Source: Alistipes sp.
Lineage (GTDB): Bacteria; Bacteroidota; Bacteroidia; Bacteroidales; Rikenellaceae
Assembly (NCBI GenBank): GCA_017937765.1
Contig: JAGBCY010000027.1
Span: 18,422 to 82,421, forward strand
Length of the DNA: 64,000 nt
Direction of reading: 5' to 3'
Positions 37,649 through 46,936 of this stretch are shown here, one piece after another. A program made the position numbers and the translations under genes. Position 1 is the first letter of the stretch. Every line of letters starts with the position of its first letter. A model generated the notes under the pieces. That model saw nothing but the letters and a program-made list of their open reading frames with translations. It was not told where the DNA came from and did not search any database.

Positions 37649-38245
37649 ATGAAACGAATTATCATACTCTGCGTTGTGTTGTTCGCAACGGCAGCTAACG
37701 CCTCGGCCCAGTCGTGGTTGGACGCGCTCAAGGGTGCTGCTACGGAGCTTGTCGATGAGGTTACGGGTGGTAAGGCTACCGAGGCTCTATTGCCGGGTAA
37801 GTGGAGCTATGCGGCTCCTGCCGTGCGCCTTGTTAGCGACGATCTTATCGCCTCGACACTCTCATCGTCGGTGACCGCACCTATCGAGCAGAAGCTCCAG
37901 AAGGCCTACGACTACGCCGGTATCAAGGCTGGAAGTTGTACCTTCACGTTCAATACCGACGGTAGTTTTACGGCCGTGCTTGGCAAGAAGACGCTTGCGG
38001 GAACGTATGTCTATGCCTCTGATACACACGCTATTGAGCTTAAGTTTACGTCGACGCTCCTCAACCTCGGCTCTATGCGCGGCTATGCCTACCTCGATGG
38101 CGAGAACTTGGAGCTTGTCTTCGACTGCACAAAGCTCTTTAACTTCCTCACAAAGCTCGGCTCTAAGGTGTCGCTCCTTAGCCCCATCACGCAGCTTGTG
38201 GAGACCTACGACGGTATGATGCTCGGTTTTGGTTTTAATAAGTAA
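37649..38245 (+). CDS. DUF4923 family secreted protein, copy 1
   Basis: This 198-residue protein has a Sec signal peptide ending at ANASAQ (about residue 20). The mature part has LLPGKWSYAAPAVRLVSDD, then a beta-rich region (CTFTFNTDGSFTAVLGKKTLAGTYVY) and a hydrophobic C-terminus (YDGMMLGFGFNK). It resembles the lipocalin-like DUF4923 proteins of Bacteroidetes, whose function is unknown. The next gene is a diverged paralogue with the same layout, 10 bases after this stop. Confidence 0.8.
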   Translation: MKRIIILCVVLFATAANASAQSWLDALKGAATELVDEVTGGKATEALLPGKWSYAAPAVRLVSDDLIASTLSSSVTAPIEQKLQKAYDYAGIKAGSCTFTFNTDGSFTAVLGKKTLAGTYVYASDTHAIELKFTSTLLNLGSMRGYAYLDGENLELVFDCTKLFNFLTKLGSKVSLLSPITQLVETYDGMMLGFGFNK

Positions 38246-38255
38246 ACGTCTATCT

Positions 38256-38894
38256 ATGAAACGATTAACTATTATCGCTGTGCTCTTGGTGGCGGCTCTT
38301 GTGGGGCTGCCTGCCGAGGCATCGGCGCAGTTTGACCTCTCGCGTGCCCTCGGCGCGTTCCTCGGTGAGCCGGAGGATCCCAATGCCGAGCCGCAACCTA
38401 CGCCTTACGACCTCCTTCGTGAGAATGCTCCGCAGCCCTCGAAGCTCACGGGTGTATGGCTCTACGATGCTATGGCTCTGGAGATGCTCGCTGTAAATCC
38501 GCTTGCCGAGGCTGCTCTAAAGCAGATGGAGGGCTACCTCCAGGCCGAGCTCCGCGGTGCTGGCATAGGCCCTGGCTACTTCGGCCTCACGTTGCGCCGC
38601 AATGGTGTTGCGTTTCTGAGCCACGAGGATCTGGTCTTTGAGGGTCGCTATATATATAAGGTAGAGGATGCCTCGGTGCGTGTCGAGGCTACTATCGAAG
38701 GTGTTAGCCTCTCAATTGGCGGCTACGTCAAGATGATGAAGGGTGCGCTTGTACTCCTTCTCGATGCCAAGGATATCGTTGCTGCTACGCTCAAGCTCTA
38801 CCCCGAGTACGCTGCGGACCCAACGGTTGCGACGGCACAGGGTATGCTTCGTAGTATTGAGGGTGTCTACTTAGGTCTGAAGTTTAGGAGATAG
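38256..38894 (+). CDS. DUF4923 family secreted protein, copy 2
   Basis: The open frame reaches back to 38229 inside the preceding gene. The ATG at 38256 gives a clean signal peptide (MKRLTIIAVLLVAALVGLPAEASAQ) and is preferred; the product is then 212 residues. Its mature region parallels copy 1 position by position: KLTGVWLYDAMALEMLAVNP, GYFGLTLRRNGVAFLSHEDLVFEGRYIY, and an ending of LGLKFRR. The two are likely tandem duplicates acting together in the periplasm or outer membrane. A terminator follows. Confidence 0.78.
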   Translation: MKRLTIIAVLLVAALVGLPAEASAQFDLSRALGAFLGEPEDPNAEPQPTPYDLLRENAPQPSKLTGVWLYDAMALEMLAVNPLAEAALKQMEGYLQAELRGAGIGPGYFGLTLRRNGVAFLSHEDLVFEGRYIYKVEDASVRVEATIEGVSLSIGGYVKMMKGALVLLLDAKDIVAATLKLYPEYAADPTVATAQGMLRSIEGVYLGLKFRR

Positions 38895-38921
38895 GGCATT
38901 GCTGCCGACTATGTAAAACAG

Positions 38922-38960
38922 ATGCTGGAGTCCTTCTGGGGCTCCAGCATTGTTATTCTT
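38922..38960 (+). terminator. Terminator after the DUF4923 pair
   Basis: ATGCTGGAG (38922-38930) pairs with CTCCAGCAT (38942-38950) across an 11-base loop, followed by the T-rich TGTTATTCTT. The rest of the gap to 39044 holds nothing I can identify. Confidence 0.7.
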
Positions 38961-39043
38961 GGGTGTCTGATAGTATGGGAAGAGTATTTCCTAAATGTCA
39001 GTCTATAGGCGAAACCACTATGACGCTACCTATACCAACATTG

Positions 39044-39071
39044 TTAATTATCTATTACTCACCACTAATTA
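39044..39071. repeat. Short heptad array at the ispD stop codon
   Basis: Four 7-bp units (TTAATTA, TCTATTA, CTCACCA, CTAATTA) that include the complement of the ispD TAG stop (39065-39067). Confidence 0.5.
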
Positions 39072-39742
39072 TTTGGCTGGCTAAGCCACCATTCGGCCCA
39101 CGCCATATCCTCTGGCGTCGTGAGCTTTAGGTTCGACCTCTCGCCCTCGACAAGCGCGATACGTCCGCCTGCCATCTCTACAACCGAGGCATCGTCCGTA
39201 AATCGTGGGTCGTAGGGTAGCGCGTAGGCGCGGCGCAATAGCTCGGCACGAAATACCTGTGGTGTCTGCACGGCACGAAGCTCGCTGCGCGGCACAATGA
39301 ACGACTCCTCGCCCTCCACGCGACGAATGCTATCCGTTACATTCACTACGGGGATGACGGCATCGTGCTCGTCGGCTGCAAGCACAGTGCGCAGGATTAA
39401 CTTCTTCGATACCAGTGCCCTTACGCCATCGTGCACGGCGATGAACTCCACCTCCGACGATAGTGCCTCGATACCTCGCTTTACGGAGTCGAAACGCTCC
39501 TTGCCTCCCGCCACACACTTGTGTACCGCAACGTCGAAGCGTGCCACAAGGCTACGCCATAACTCGATGTGCTCCGCGGGAAGTACGACGACAATCTCCG
39601 CGCCGGGCAGCACCTCGGCAAAGGTGTTTATCGTGCGTGCAACGACGGGCTCGTTACCGAGTATCATAAACTGCTTGGGTAGCGACGATTGCATACGCCG
39701 CCCCGAGCCTCCTGCTACGATTATTATTCCTCGCTTCGCCAT
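39065..39742 (-). CDS. ispD: 2-C-methyl-D-erythritol 4-phosphate cytidylyltransferase
   Basis: The frame is open to 39808, but the family start MAKRGIIIVAGGSGRRM at 39742 puts the nucleotide-binding AGGSGRRM at the N-terminus and leaves a 19-base overlap with the upstream gene; the product is 225 residues. Other motifs are LPKQFMILG, VAVHDGVRALV and RAVQTPQVFRAELL. It makes CDP-methylerythritol in the non-mevalonate isoprenoid pathway, which feeds undecaprenyl phosphate for envelope polymers. It is the last gene of the minus-strand unit M23 peptidase-PNPOx-ispD. Confidence 0.94.
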   Translation of the reverse strand: MAKRGIIIVAGGSGRRMQSSLPKQFMILGNEPVVARTINTFAEVLPGAEIVVVLPAEHIELWRSLVARFDVAVHKCVAGGKERFDSVKRGIEALSSEVEFIAVHDGVRALVSKKLILRTVLAADEHDAVIPVVNVTDSIRRVEGEESFIVPRSELRAVQTPQVFRAELLRRAYALPYDPRFTDDASVVEMAGGRIALVEGERSNLKLTTPEDMAWAEWWLSQPNN

Positions 39743-40152
39743 ATCAGTTTTGTTCCAAATCCTAAGGTGTTGTCGGTAAGTTTGAGCATCGTGGGACGTA
39801 CCATCCAAAGTGTCAGTGGTGCCACGGCTGCATAGGGGAATCGCTTGATATATACACTCTTAGCCTCGCTATCGCCAGCCTCGGCAACGCCCTCGACCTG
39901 TAAACCCTCGACACGTCCCACTACGCGCGTTTCGAGTACGATTGATAGTGCCACGCGACCATCGCGAGCCATCTCGCTACCGTGGCGAGTTGTGGTGTCG
40001 GAGGTGAATACGAAGATATTGCGCTTGGGGTCGTAGGCGTAGAAGCAGTTTGCCACGTAGGGCACGCCGCTTTCTCCCACGGTTGCTACGGTGAGCACGT
40101 GGTGCTTGGCTATAAATTTAGCGAAACGCTTATCTATTAAGGTGTTACTCAT
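39724..40152 (-). CDS. PNPOx-like FMN-binding split-barrel protein (YhbP-like)
   Basis: This 142-residue protein has a pyridoxamine-phosphate-oxidase-like barrel: FIAKHHVLTVATVGESGVPYV, IFVFTSDTTTRHGSEMARDG, VALSIVLETRVVGRVEGLQVEGVAE and RFPYAAVAPLTLWMVRP. The arrangement resembles the small YhbP-type proteins of unknown substrate. It starts one base after the M23 gene stops and overlaps ispD by 19 bases, so the three are translationally linked. A role in FMN- or F420-like redox chemistry cannot be assigned. Confidence 0.8.
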   Translation of the reverse strand: MSNTLIDKRFAKFIAKHHVLTVATVGESGVPYVANCFYAYDPKRNIFVFTSDTTTRHGSEMARDGRVALSIVLETRVVGRVEGLQVEGVAEAGDSEAKSVYIKRFPYAAVAPLTLWMVRPTMLKLTDNTLGFGTKLIWRSEE

Positions 40153-40153
40153 T

Positions 40154-41497
40154 CTATTTTGCTTCGTTTTGAGTCTCTGCCGCGGGTGTGGCCTCTGTCG
40201 CGGGCTCAGCCTTTACGGGTAATATATCCTCCTCCGAGATAGGTGTGAAGCCATCGGTTTTACCCTCAAGCTCGGCAATCACGCGGTCGCGTACCGCCTC
40301 GAAGCGTGCGCGGTGCTCCTCCGAGATAGGCTCGGCAGGCTCCTGCGGTACCTTAAGCGGGTCGATGGCCGTGCCGTTCTTCCAGATGCGGTAGTCCAGA
40401 TGCGGACCTGTTGATGTTCCCGTCGAGCCGACGTAACCGATGAGCTGGCCCTGTGATACGCGAGTACCTACGCGGATGCCCTTAGCAAAGCCCTTAAGGT
40501 GGAGATATCCCGTTACGATGCTTCCTGCGTGCTGAATCTTGATGGTGTTACCGCCGCCACCGCCCCAGCCGGCGAAGATGACTACGCCATCTGCCACGGA
40601 GTGTACGTGAGTGCCCGAGGGTGCTGCGTAGTCGACACCGTGGTGCGGACGATAGACCTTGTGCACGGGGTGGAGACGCGAGTTCGAGAACTTCGAGCTA
40701 ATGCGTGTATATTTCAACGGAGCCTTCAACAGTTGCTTGCGTAGCGACTCGCCGTTAGCCTCCCAGTAGCGGAGCTTGCCCTCCTCCTGAGCGTAGGGGA
40801 TGGCGTAGTAGGTCTTACCTCCGTGGTTGAACTCTGCACCCCAGATGCGGCCGATGCCAACTGACTGATCGTCAACAAACTTCTCGTCGTAGATCACCGT
40901 GAATGAGTCGCCCGCCTGAATACCGAAGAAGTCGACGGTCCACTGATATATATCCTCGAACTCGGCAGCAAGGGCGTAGGGTAGATTCTGCTCCATAATA
41001 ACACCCCAAAGCGACGAGTTGATCACCGCCTCGCGACGCTGACGTACCACGGTCACGGGACGCTCGCCGAGGCTTACGCTTACGGAGTCGCCAACGAAGC
41101 CAAAGACCACGTAATCAATGGCATTGCGATGATATACCACATAGTCCACAACGTCGCGCTCACCGAGCGAGTCGACCTCGTGGCGTGTGAACGTTGTATA
41201 GGCATTGTCGGCGCGAATCTGGCGTAAGGGGAATACCTCCATCGCAGCCCTATCTAAGCGGTCAACCATCACGGCCGAGATACCTCGGCGGCCGAGGATT
41301 CCGCCTACGGTCTCGCCGAGGCGTACGGTGTCGTTTTCGATGGTGTAGCCCTCTATGTCAATGCCATAGAGCAACTCGGGCTCGGGCTCTGCGATAGGTT
41401 CTGGGGTCGTGTTGCTCGTATTGTCGGTCGAGCTGCCGCCACACGCCACCATCACAAGCACTACGAGGAGTGTGGTTATTCGAGTTAATAATTTCAT
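40154..41497 (-). CDS. M23 family metallopeptidase, lipoprotein
   Basis: The frame runs up to 41515, but that ATG lies inside the -7 promoter box, so the ATG at 41497 (MKLLTRITTLLVVLVMVACGG) is chosen; the product is 447 residues. It has a lipobox (VMVACGG) and a region of repeated surface residues. The C-terminal LytM domain has zinc ligands in HHGVDYAAPSGT and GPHLDYRIW, plus TGYLHLKGFAKGIRVG. M23 enzymes cut peptide cross-links of peptidoglycan; lipidation places it facing the cell wall. The leader appears to be only a few bases, so the message may be leaderless. Confidence 0.92.
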   Translation of the reverse strand: MKLLTRITTLLVVLVMVACGGSSTDNTSNTTPEPIAEPEPELLYGIDIEGYTIENDTVRLGETVGGILGRRGISAVMVDRLDRAAMEVFPLRQIRADNAYTTFTRHEVDSLGERDVVDYVVYHRNAIDYVVFGFVGDSVSVSLGERPVTVVRQRREAVINSSLWGVIMEQNLPYALAAEFEDIYQWTVDFFGIQAGDSFTVIYDEKFVDDQSVGIGRIWGAEFNHGGKTYYAIPYAQEEGKLRYWEANGESLRKQLLKAPLKYTRISSKFSNSRLHPVHKVYRPHHGVDYAAPSGTHVHSVADGVVIFAGWGGGGGNTIKIQHAGSIVTGYLHLKGFAKGIRVGTRVSQGQLIGYVGSTGTSTGPHLDYRIWKNGTAIDPLKVPQEPAEPISEEHRARFEAVRDRVIAELEGKTDGFTPISEEDILPVKAEPATEATPAAETQNEAK

Positions 41498-41503
41498 ACT
41501 CTG

Positions 41504-41511
41504 CAAAGATA
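41504..41511 (-). promoter_or_regulatory. -7 box of the M23 peptidase gene
   Basis: On the minus strand this reads TATCTTTG and ends only 6 bases before the ATG at 41497. The -33 element is weak. Confidence 0.6.
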
Positions 41512-41635
41512 ACATTTATTTTGCTTTTTACCTAATGGGCCGCTCTATTAATTTGGTCAATTTGGTTTAGTATGCTGTTTTGAGCAGATTTCTTGTTGAC
41601 ATATATAGCTGTTTAACGTCAAAACTGCGCGATTA

Positions 41636-41667
41636 TTTGGTTATTACAAAAATAAATATTACCTTTG
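41636..41667 (+). promoter_or_regulatory. Promoter of lpxK-ssb
   Basis: TTTG at about 41636-41639, a 20-base spacer and TACCTTTG at 41660-41667. The leader is about 37 bases. Confidence 0.65.
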
Positions 41668-41709
41668 ACCGAATTGTGACGCTACGCGTCTTACGAATCG
41701 CTGTGCAGT

Positions 41710-42822
41710 ATGAAGTTTTTGTTGGGCATATTCGCGTGGATATACACGATGGTGATAGCTATTCGCCATCGCCTCTACGATTGGGGTGTGTTCAAGAGCT
41801 ACTCTTTCGATATACCCATAATCTGCGTGGGCAATATCACTGTCGGTGGCACGGGTAAGACCCCAACGGTCGAGTACCTTATCTCAATCCTCAGCTCCGA
41901 CTATACCATCGCCGTGCTCTCGCGTGGCTACGGACGTCGTACCAAGGGCTACCGCGAGGTGCAGACCTCCGACTCGTATCTCGATGTGGGAGATGAGCCG
42001 TTGCAGATGAAGCTCAAGTCGCCTGGTACGGTGGTTGTGGTATCGGAGGATAGAGTTGCCGGTATCGAGCGATTACGTAAGGAGCACCCCGAGGTGTCGC
42101 TTATCATTATGGACGACGGCTTCCAGCACCGCAGAGTCAAGGCTAAGGTAAACGTCATACTCATCGACTCGACACGTCCTGTCGAGGAGGATTCGATGTT
42201 ACCGCTCGGACGCCTTCGCGATCTTAAGTCGCGACTGAAGGCTGCGCACATCTTCATCGTCACGAAGTGTAACAAGGAGATGGCACCGCTCGATAAGCGT
42301 CTGTGGACCAATAAGCTACGCTTCGTGGCCTACCAGAAGATCTATTTTTCGACTATCGAGAGCCGCCGTATATGCCCGCTCTTTAGCTTCAGCGACCGTG
42401 AGGAGGTGAACTATGGCCAGCAGGCAATCTTGCTATCGGGCATCGGCAATCCGCGACCATTTGTCCGCGAGGCGGAGGTTAGGTTCAACGTCGTCGACAA
42501 GATGCTCTTCCCCGACCATCACGACTTCTCGGCCGAGGATATGCGTGCGCTCTACGAGAAACTTAAGCGTAACCCGCGTGCGGTGATTATTATGACCGAG
42601 AAGGATGCGGTACGTTTGCGCCGCTCGAAGTTGCCCGAGCCGCTGATGCGTGCGATGTACTTCCTGCCCATACAGATGGCCTTCGTCGAGGGTCCCGATA
42701 CCGATATGAAGGGCAACCTTATCGCCGAGATAAAGTATACGTCGAAGCCCAAGAAGAGTGCTCAGGGAGCTGAGCCTACGACCGAGGCTGGCGATAACGA
42801 ACAAAAACAATTTGACATATGA
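41710..42822 (+). CDS. lpxK: Tetraacyldisaccharide 4'-kinase
   Basis: This 370-residue inner-membrane-associated kinase phosphorylates the lipid A disaccharide at the 4' position. It has an N-terminal hydrophobic helix ([16 protein letters not shown]), the ATP loop [27 protein letters not shown], and [20 protein letters not shown]. The C-terminal tail is lysine- and glutamate-rich. With lptD in the same window it shows a normal LPS pathway. The last bases overlap the ssb start codon (4 bases, ATGA). Confidence 0.95.
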   Translation: MKFLLGIFAWIYTMVIAIRHRLYDWGVFKSYSFDIPIICVGNITVGGTGKTPTVEYLISILSSDYTIAVLSRGYGRRTKGYREVQTSDSYLDVGDEPLQMKLKSPGTVVVVSEDRVAGIERLRKEHPEVSLIIMDDGFQHRRVKAKVNVILIDSTRPVEEDSMLPLGRLRDLKSRLKAAHIFIVTKCNKEMAPLDKRLWTNKLRFVAYQKIYFSTIESRRICPLFSFSDREEVNYGQQAILLSGIGNPRPFVREAEVRFNVVDKMLFPDHHDFSAEDMRALYEKLKRNPRAVIIMTEKDAVRLRRSKLPEPLMRAMYFLPIQMAFVEGPDTDMKGNLIAEIKYTSKPKKSAQGAEPTTEAGDNEQKQFDI

Positions 42823-43424
42823 TAAATAAGGTAATATTAGTGGGAAATGTGGGTATGGACCCCGAGGTTCGTACTCTTGAGACGGGTGTTAAGGTTGCAC
42901 GTGTGCGCTTGGCAACAACCGAGCGTATCTTCAATCGCCAGACTAACGAGACTACGGAGCATACCGAGTGGCATACCGTGACCCTCTGGCGCGGCTTGGC
43001 CGACGTTGCAGATAAGTATGTTCGCAAGGGCTCGCAGATATATGTCGAGGGCAGCCTCCGCACGCGAGAGTGGGAACGCGAGGGTGTTAAGCATTATGCT
43101 ACGGAGATCGTCGCCGATGAGATGAAGCTCCTCGGTCGTCGTCAGGATGGCCCGGTGCTGGGCGGATACTCGCAACCGGCTCAGCCTCAGGTCGAATATT
43201 CTCAGCCTCAGGGCGGATACCAGCAGCCTGCCTACCAGCAGTCGCAGGGCGGTTATGGCCAGTCGGCTCAAGGTGGTTATTCTCAGCCCGCGCAACCTCA
43301 AGGTGGTTATTCTCAGTCTCAGGGCGGCTATCAGCAGCCTGCGCAGCCGAGCTATCAGCCCCCGCAGCCTCAGCCCGTGGCTCCAGCGATTCCCACGGAG
43401 GATCCCGACGACCTCCCGTTCTAA
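42819..43424 (+). CDS. ssb: Single-stranded DNA-binding protein SSB
   Basis: This 201-residue protein has the OB fold at residues 1-108 ([50 protein letters not shown], then RTREWEREG). A linker of about 80 residues follows that is nearly all Gln, Gly, Tyr, Ser and Pro, built on [10 protein letters not shown]-like repeats. The acidic tip is DPDDLPF, which binds partner proteins. The linker DNA contains near-exact short repeats. Coupling to lpxK by a 4-base overlap is unusual in function but clear in sequence. Confidence 0.96.
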   Translation: MINKVILVGNVGMDPEVRTLETGVKVARVRLATTERIFNRQTNETTEHTEWHTVTLWRGLADVADKYVRKGSQIYVEGSLRTREWEREGVKHYATEIVADEMKLLGRRQDGPVLGGYSQPAQPQVEYSQPQGGYQQPAYQQSQGGYGQSAQGGYSQPAQPQGGYSQSQGGYQQPAQPSYQPPQPQPVAPAIPTEDPDDLPF

Positions 43425-43431
43425 GCGATTC

Positions 43432-43468
43432 AGGCGGCTAACTCCGATGTTAGTCGCCTCTTTTTCCC
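43432..43468 (+). terminator. Intrinsic terminator of lpxK-ssb
   Basis: AGGCGGCTAAC (43432-43442) pairs with GTTAGTCGCCT (43449-43459), one G-T pair, loop TCCGAT, then CTTTTTCCC. Confidence 0.85.
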
Positions 43469-43611
43469 TCGGGGCCAACATCGGTACTTACCCACCCAGT
43501 AGAGTGTAGATTCGCTCCATCGCCGTGCATATTATCCCCCTCTGAGCGCGGTAAACCCAAAATGCATAGTTGCAAGTTTATTCCTAAAAAATCAATTATC
43601 GGGTGAATAAA

Positions 43612-43643
43612 TTTGTGAATCCAAATATTAATTCATATTTTTG
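43612..43643 (+). promoter_or_regulatory. Promoter of the DUF4988-like lipoprotein gene
   Basis: TTTG at 43612-43615, a 20-base spacer and TATTTTTG at 43636-43643. The leader is about 60 bases and AT-rich. Confidence 0.65.
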
Positions 43644-43711
43644 CATTTTGGTTATCTATCAATACGTTGTATTGATTGCGATAAGACAACAAACTATTTA
43701 AAAATAACTAT

Positions 43712-46534
43712 ATGAAGAAGTTTTTTATGAGTATCAAGGCTGCGGTGGCTACAATGACCACAGCAGCTATTCTGGCCTCTTCTGCGGTATCTTGTTCGTA
43801 CGACGATTCGGAGTTGTGGGGCGAGATCAACCAGATTAAGCAGGAGGTTGCCGACCTGCGCACTCAGGTCGAGAATGAGCTTAGCGCGCTCAACGAGCTC
43901 GTTAACGGCTTGGTGACTATCACCGACGTTAAGCAGCAGAGCGACGGTAGCACGCTCGTGACCCTCTCGGATGGTCGTAAGATCACGATCTATCCCAAGA
44001 ACGAGCAGAAGGTGCCCACCGACGTGATTACTACCTACGAGGAGAATGGCGTTCTCTACTGGGCTAAGTACGACGGTCTTGGCAACCCTCAGCCTATCCT
44101 TGTTAATGGTAAGAAGGTCCCCGTTGCCGATGTAGCTCCCCAGACAAAGGTTAATGCCGAGACTGGTGCTATCGAGGTATCGTTCGACGGTGGCAAGACT
44201 TGGATGACTACGGGTTATAGCGAGTCGGTTGCCGATGGCCTCTTCGCCGGTATCGAGGTTGTTTACTCTGACTGGCAGGTAGACGGCGACGGCAATCCGT
44301 TGGCTCTCTACGCCATCATCACGCTTAACGACGGCACATCTATCAAGGTGGGTATGCAGAATGGCCGCCTTATCTTGCCTATCGACTCGGTGTTTGTTGC
44401 CTACGGCGATACGACTACCATCACTGTTGAGGTTGAGGACGCTGCCGACTTTATGACTCAGGTTCCGCGTGGCTGGACTTGCGAGGTTAAGCACTCGGCT
44501 AAGGAGGCGCGTATGACCCTCGCCTACACAGCTCCCACGTACGAGAGCGTACAGGCAGGTTATGCCGATCTCGGTGGCGTATCTAAGTTGATGGTTGTAT
44601 TCAATAATGGTACATCGGCTATCGCCAGCATCAAGGTGTCGACTAACCCCGCAGCTGTATACTTCACTGAGGAGGGCGCATATATCGAGGCGAGCTTCGG
44701 TACCAACTACCTCCTTTGTGGTATCCTTCCCACTTCGAGCTTCAAGCCCGCAACGCTTGTAAGCTACTGTAATAGCATCCTCGATGGCTCGGCTACTGAT
44801 GGCAGCAACGCCAAGAAGTATGTTCGCGAGGTAGCCTTTATGGAGGAGTACTCTACGTTTATGTCGTATGCCGACCTATCGAACGCTAAGATGACGGCTG
44901 GCACGCAGTATACGTTCTGGTATGTTGTTCCTCGCACGGATGCCGAGAGCAATATGTACGTTGTTGAGAACGAGATGGTTGCTTGTCCTTACACTCACAG
45001 CGTATCATCGTTTGAGGTTACCGAGGCCAGCTTCTTCGACGTAGATATTAAGTTCAGCGCAGCAGGCTCGCTCGGCTACTTCTTGGGCTACGACCTCGCT
45101 TCAGAGTTCGATGCTTCGGAGATTGCCGCTTACTATACCGAGTACCCCGACTACCTCTACTTCAATAAGACCGAGCAGTCGTACGAGGGTTCGTTCCTCT
45201 CGCTCTTCGATCCCTATACCGCAAGCCTCGTTCCTGGCACGGAGTACACCGCTTGGTATATCACTAAGGGTTCGTCGCTCGTTATCCTCGAGGATAACGT
45301 TCGCAGCTGGAACTTCTCGACTAAGCCCTTCGTTGATGGTGGCGATGTGGAGATCATCACCTCGAACGACGTTGTAGAGTACACACGCCTCTCGACTACG
45401 CTCTCTACTACTGCTGGCCACGTTGCTATCTACTACAACATCGTGCCTTCGTATATGGCCACTGCCTACCCCGACGATACATATCGCAAGGAGATGCTTC
45501 TTACGGAGGGTACACGCGTGATTACCGATAAGAGCGTTCCCGTATCTTACGACAAGGCTAAGGCTGGCGATAAGCTCACGCTGTTTGCTATGGCTGTTGA
45601 TTCGGAGGGTAAGTTCGGTAAGATCCTTGTTAAGGAGTACACCACCAAGAACTTCGAGTATAACAACATTGAGCTCAAGCTCAACCTTACAGATTATAAG
45701 GTTGACGACACTAAGGTCGAGGTTACAGCCGAGGGTGCTGAGAAGTATGTTTACGTTTACGCTATGGTCGAGAGCGAGGAGTGGACCGAGGTATATGGCG
45801 GCACTAAGAAGAAGGCTGGCGAGTTTATGATCGCTAACCCTGCTGATAGCCGCATCTGCGATACGTCGAAGGCTGACAATGCTCTCGTTGATGGCAAGAT
45901 CCAGATTACGGGTCTCAATATGGATGAGGAGTATGTGATCGTTGTTATGGCTGTTGCAGCCGATGGTAGCTACTCGCAGCCTCAGGCCGTGTACTTCACG
46001 CCTATCGCTAACATTGGTGTCGTTGTTAAGAAGAGCGATGCTAACTGGGCAGAGGGTAAGCCCGAGCTTATCCTCGGTGCTACGCAGAACGTCGAGTTCT
46101 TCAACATCACTTGGTATATCGTGCCTCAGGAGGGCTACGATGCCTACACCGTGGCACTCCATCCCGGCAACCTCGTGAACGAGGACCTCGGCACAGCTAT
46201 CGACACTACCGAGAAACTTATCGCCTACATCGTATCACAGTGCGACACTGGTAAGACTGACCAGGGCCACAAGTGCGTATATCGCGAGGATGGTAACTAC
46301 TCACGCACTTGGAAGACTATGGAGGACTTGAATGGTGATGGTCGCTTCACCTCGGACGAGTGGGTTGAGCACACGGAGGATGGCCTTCCCGGTGTCTACA
46401 ACTTCTGCTTCTACGGTACCGAGGAGGAGACTATGCTCTTTACTACTTGGGTAGGCCCCGATGGTAACTTCCACGAGCCCTTCGTCTACAATCCTACCGA
46501 GGAGAAGGAGTTGGTTGACTGGACTCTCGAGTAA
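43712..46534 (+). CDS. Large surface lipoprotein, DUF4988-like N-terminus with Ig/Fn3-like repeats
   Basis: This 940-residue protein has a signal peptide and lipobox (SSAVSCSYDDSE, Cys near 28). A short coiled coil follows (LWGEINQIKQEVADLRTQVE), then the DUF4988-type pattern LVTLSDGRKITIYPKNE, which is frequent at the N-terminus of Bacteroidetes surface lipoproteins. The rest contains several beta-sandwich-like repeats marked by the recurring strand GTEYTAWY/GTQYTFWY and ending near VYFTPI. No catalytic motif is evident. No SusC/SusD partner is adjacent, so a nutrient-locus role is not supported. It is predicted to be exposed on the outer surface or anchored to the outer membrane. Confidence 0.8.
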   Translation: MKKFFMSIKAAVATMTTAAILASSAVSCSYDDSELWGEINQIKQEVADLRTQVENELSALNELVNGLVTITDVKQQSDGSTLVTLSDGRKITIYPKNEQKVPTDVITTYEENGVLYWAKYDGLGNPQPILVNGKKVPVADVAPQTKVNAETGAIEVSFDGGKTWMTTGYSESVADGLFAGIEVVYSDWQVDGDGNPLALYAIITLNDGTSIKVGMQNGRLILPIDSVFVAYGDTTTITVEVEDAADFMTQVPRGWTCEVKHSAKEARMTLAYTAPTYESVQAGYADLGGVSKLMVVFNNGTSAIASIKVSTNPAAVYFTEEGAYIEASFGTNYLLCGILPTSSFKPATLVSYCNSILDGSATDGSNAKKYVREVAFMEEYSTFMSYADLSNAKMTAGTQYTFWYVVPRTDAESNMYVVENEMVACPYTHSVSSFEVTEASFFDVDIKFSAAGSLGYFLGYDLASEFDASEIAAYYTEYPDYLYFNKTEQSYEGSFLSLFDPYTASLVPGTEYTAWYITKGSSLVILEDNVRSWNFSTKPFVDGGDVEIITSNDVVEYTRLSTTLSTTAGHVAIYYNIVPSYMATAYPDDTYRKEMLLTEGTRVITDKSVPVSYDKAKAGDKLTLFAMAVDSEGKFGKILVKEYTTKNFEYNNIELKLNLTDYKVDDTKVEVTAEGAEKYVYVYAMVESEEWTEVYGGTKKKAGEFMIANPADSRICDTSKADNALVDGKIQITGLNMDEEYVIVVMAVAADGSYSQPQAVYFTPIANIGVVVKKSDANWAEGKPELILGATQNVEFFNITWYIVPQEGYDAYTVALHPGNLVNEDLGTAIDTTEKLIAYIVSQCDTGKTDQGHKCVYREDGNYSRTWKTMEDLNGDGRFTSDEWVEHTEDGLPGVYNFCFYGTEEETMLFTTWVGPDGNFHEPFVYNPTEEKELVDWTLE

Positions 46535-46557
46535 TCGGTTATTGTTGACCATATAAT

Positions 46558-46594
46558 AAGAGCACCTGACGTTTATCGGGTGCTCTTGTTGTTT
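46558..46594 (+). terminator. Terminator of the DUF4988-like lipoprotein gene
   Basis: AAGAGCACC (46558-46566) pairs with GGTGCTCTT (46579-46587), followed by GTTGTTT. Confidence 0.75.
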
Positions 46595-46645
46595 ATGTGT
46601 CGAGGTTTGTTGATAGGTCTTAGATGGTATATGGCTAATTATCCG

Positions 46646-46936
46646 CTACCTAACAATTATGCTTCTCACGATATTATGTCCTGCACGTCGGTTCAGCTCC
46701 GCGGCGAGCACATCGCGCTGGTAGAAGAGCTCTTGACGCACGACGCCCGAGCGCACACCTATATATAATACGCCGCGCTCGAGGTGAAACTGTGTGGTCT
46801 CCGCAGCGATCCTCTCGCCAACAATCTCTCGCCAGTAGTCGGGTAGATGACCCTCGGCGAGCTTGCGTGCAACATAGGGGCGTTGGAAGAACTCCTCGAG
46901 TATCTCGCCTATGGTCTTTGGATGCGTTCGTTTCAT
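46646..46936 (-). CDS. DUF721/DciA-like protein
   Basis: This 96-residue protein matches the DUF721 pattern: TIGEILEEFFQRPYV at the start, LPDYWREIVGERIAAET in the middle and GVLYIGVRSGVVRQELFYQRDVLAAELNR near the end. DciA proteins load the replicative helicase DnaB in bacteria lacking DnaC. This is a short form with only the domain core. Its ATG overlaps the recF stop by 4 bases, so the two are translationally coupled, consistent with a replication/repair role. Confidence 0.85.
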   Translation of the reverse strand: MKRTHPKTIGEILEEFFQRPYVARKLAEGHLPDYWREIVGERIAAETTQFHLERGVLYIGVRSGVVRQELFYQRDVLAAELNRRAGHNIVRSIIVR

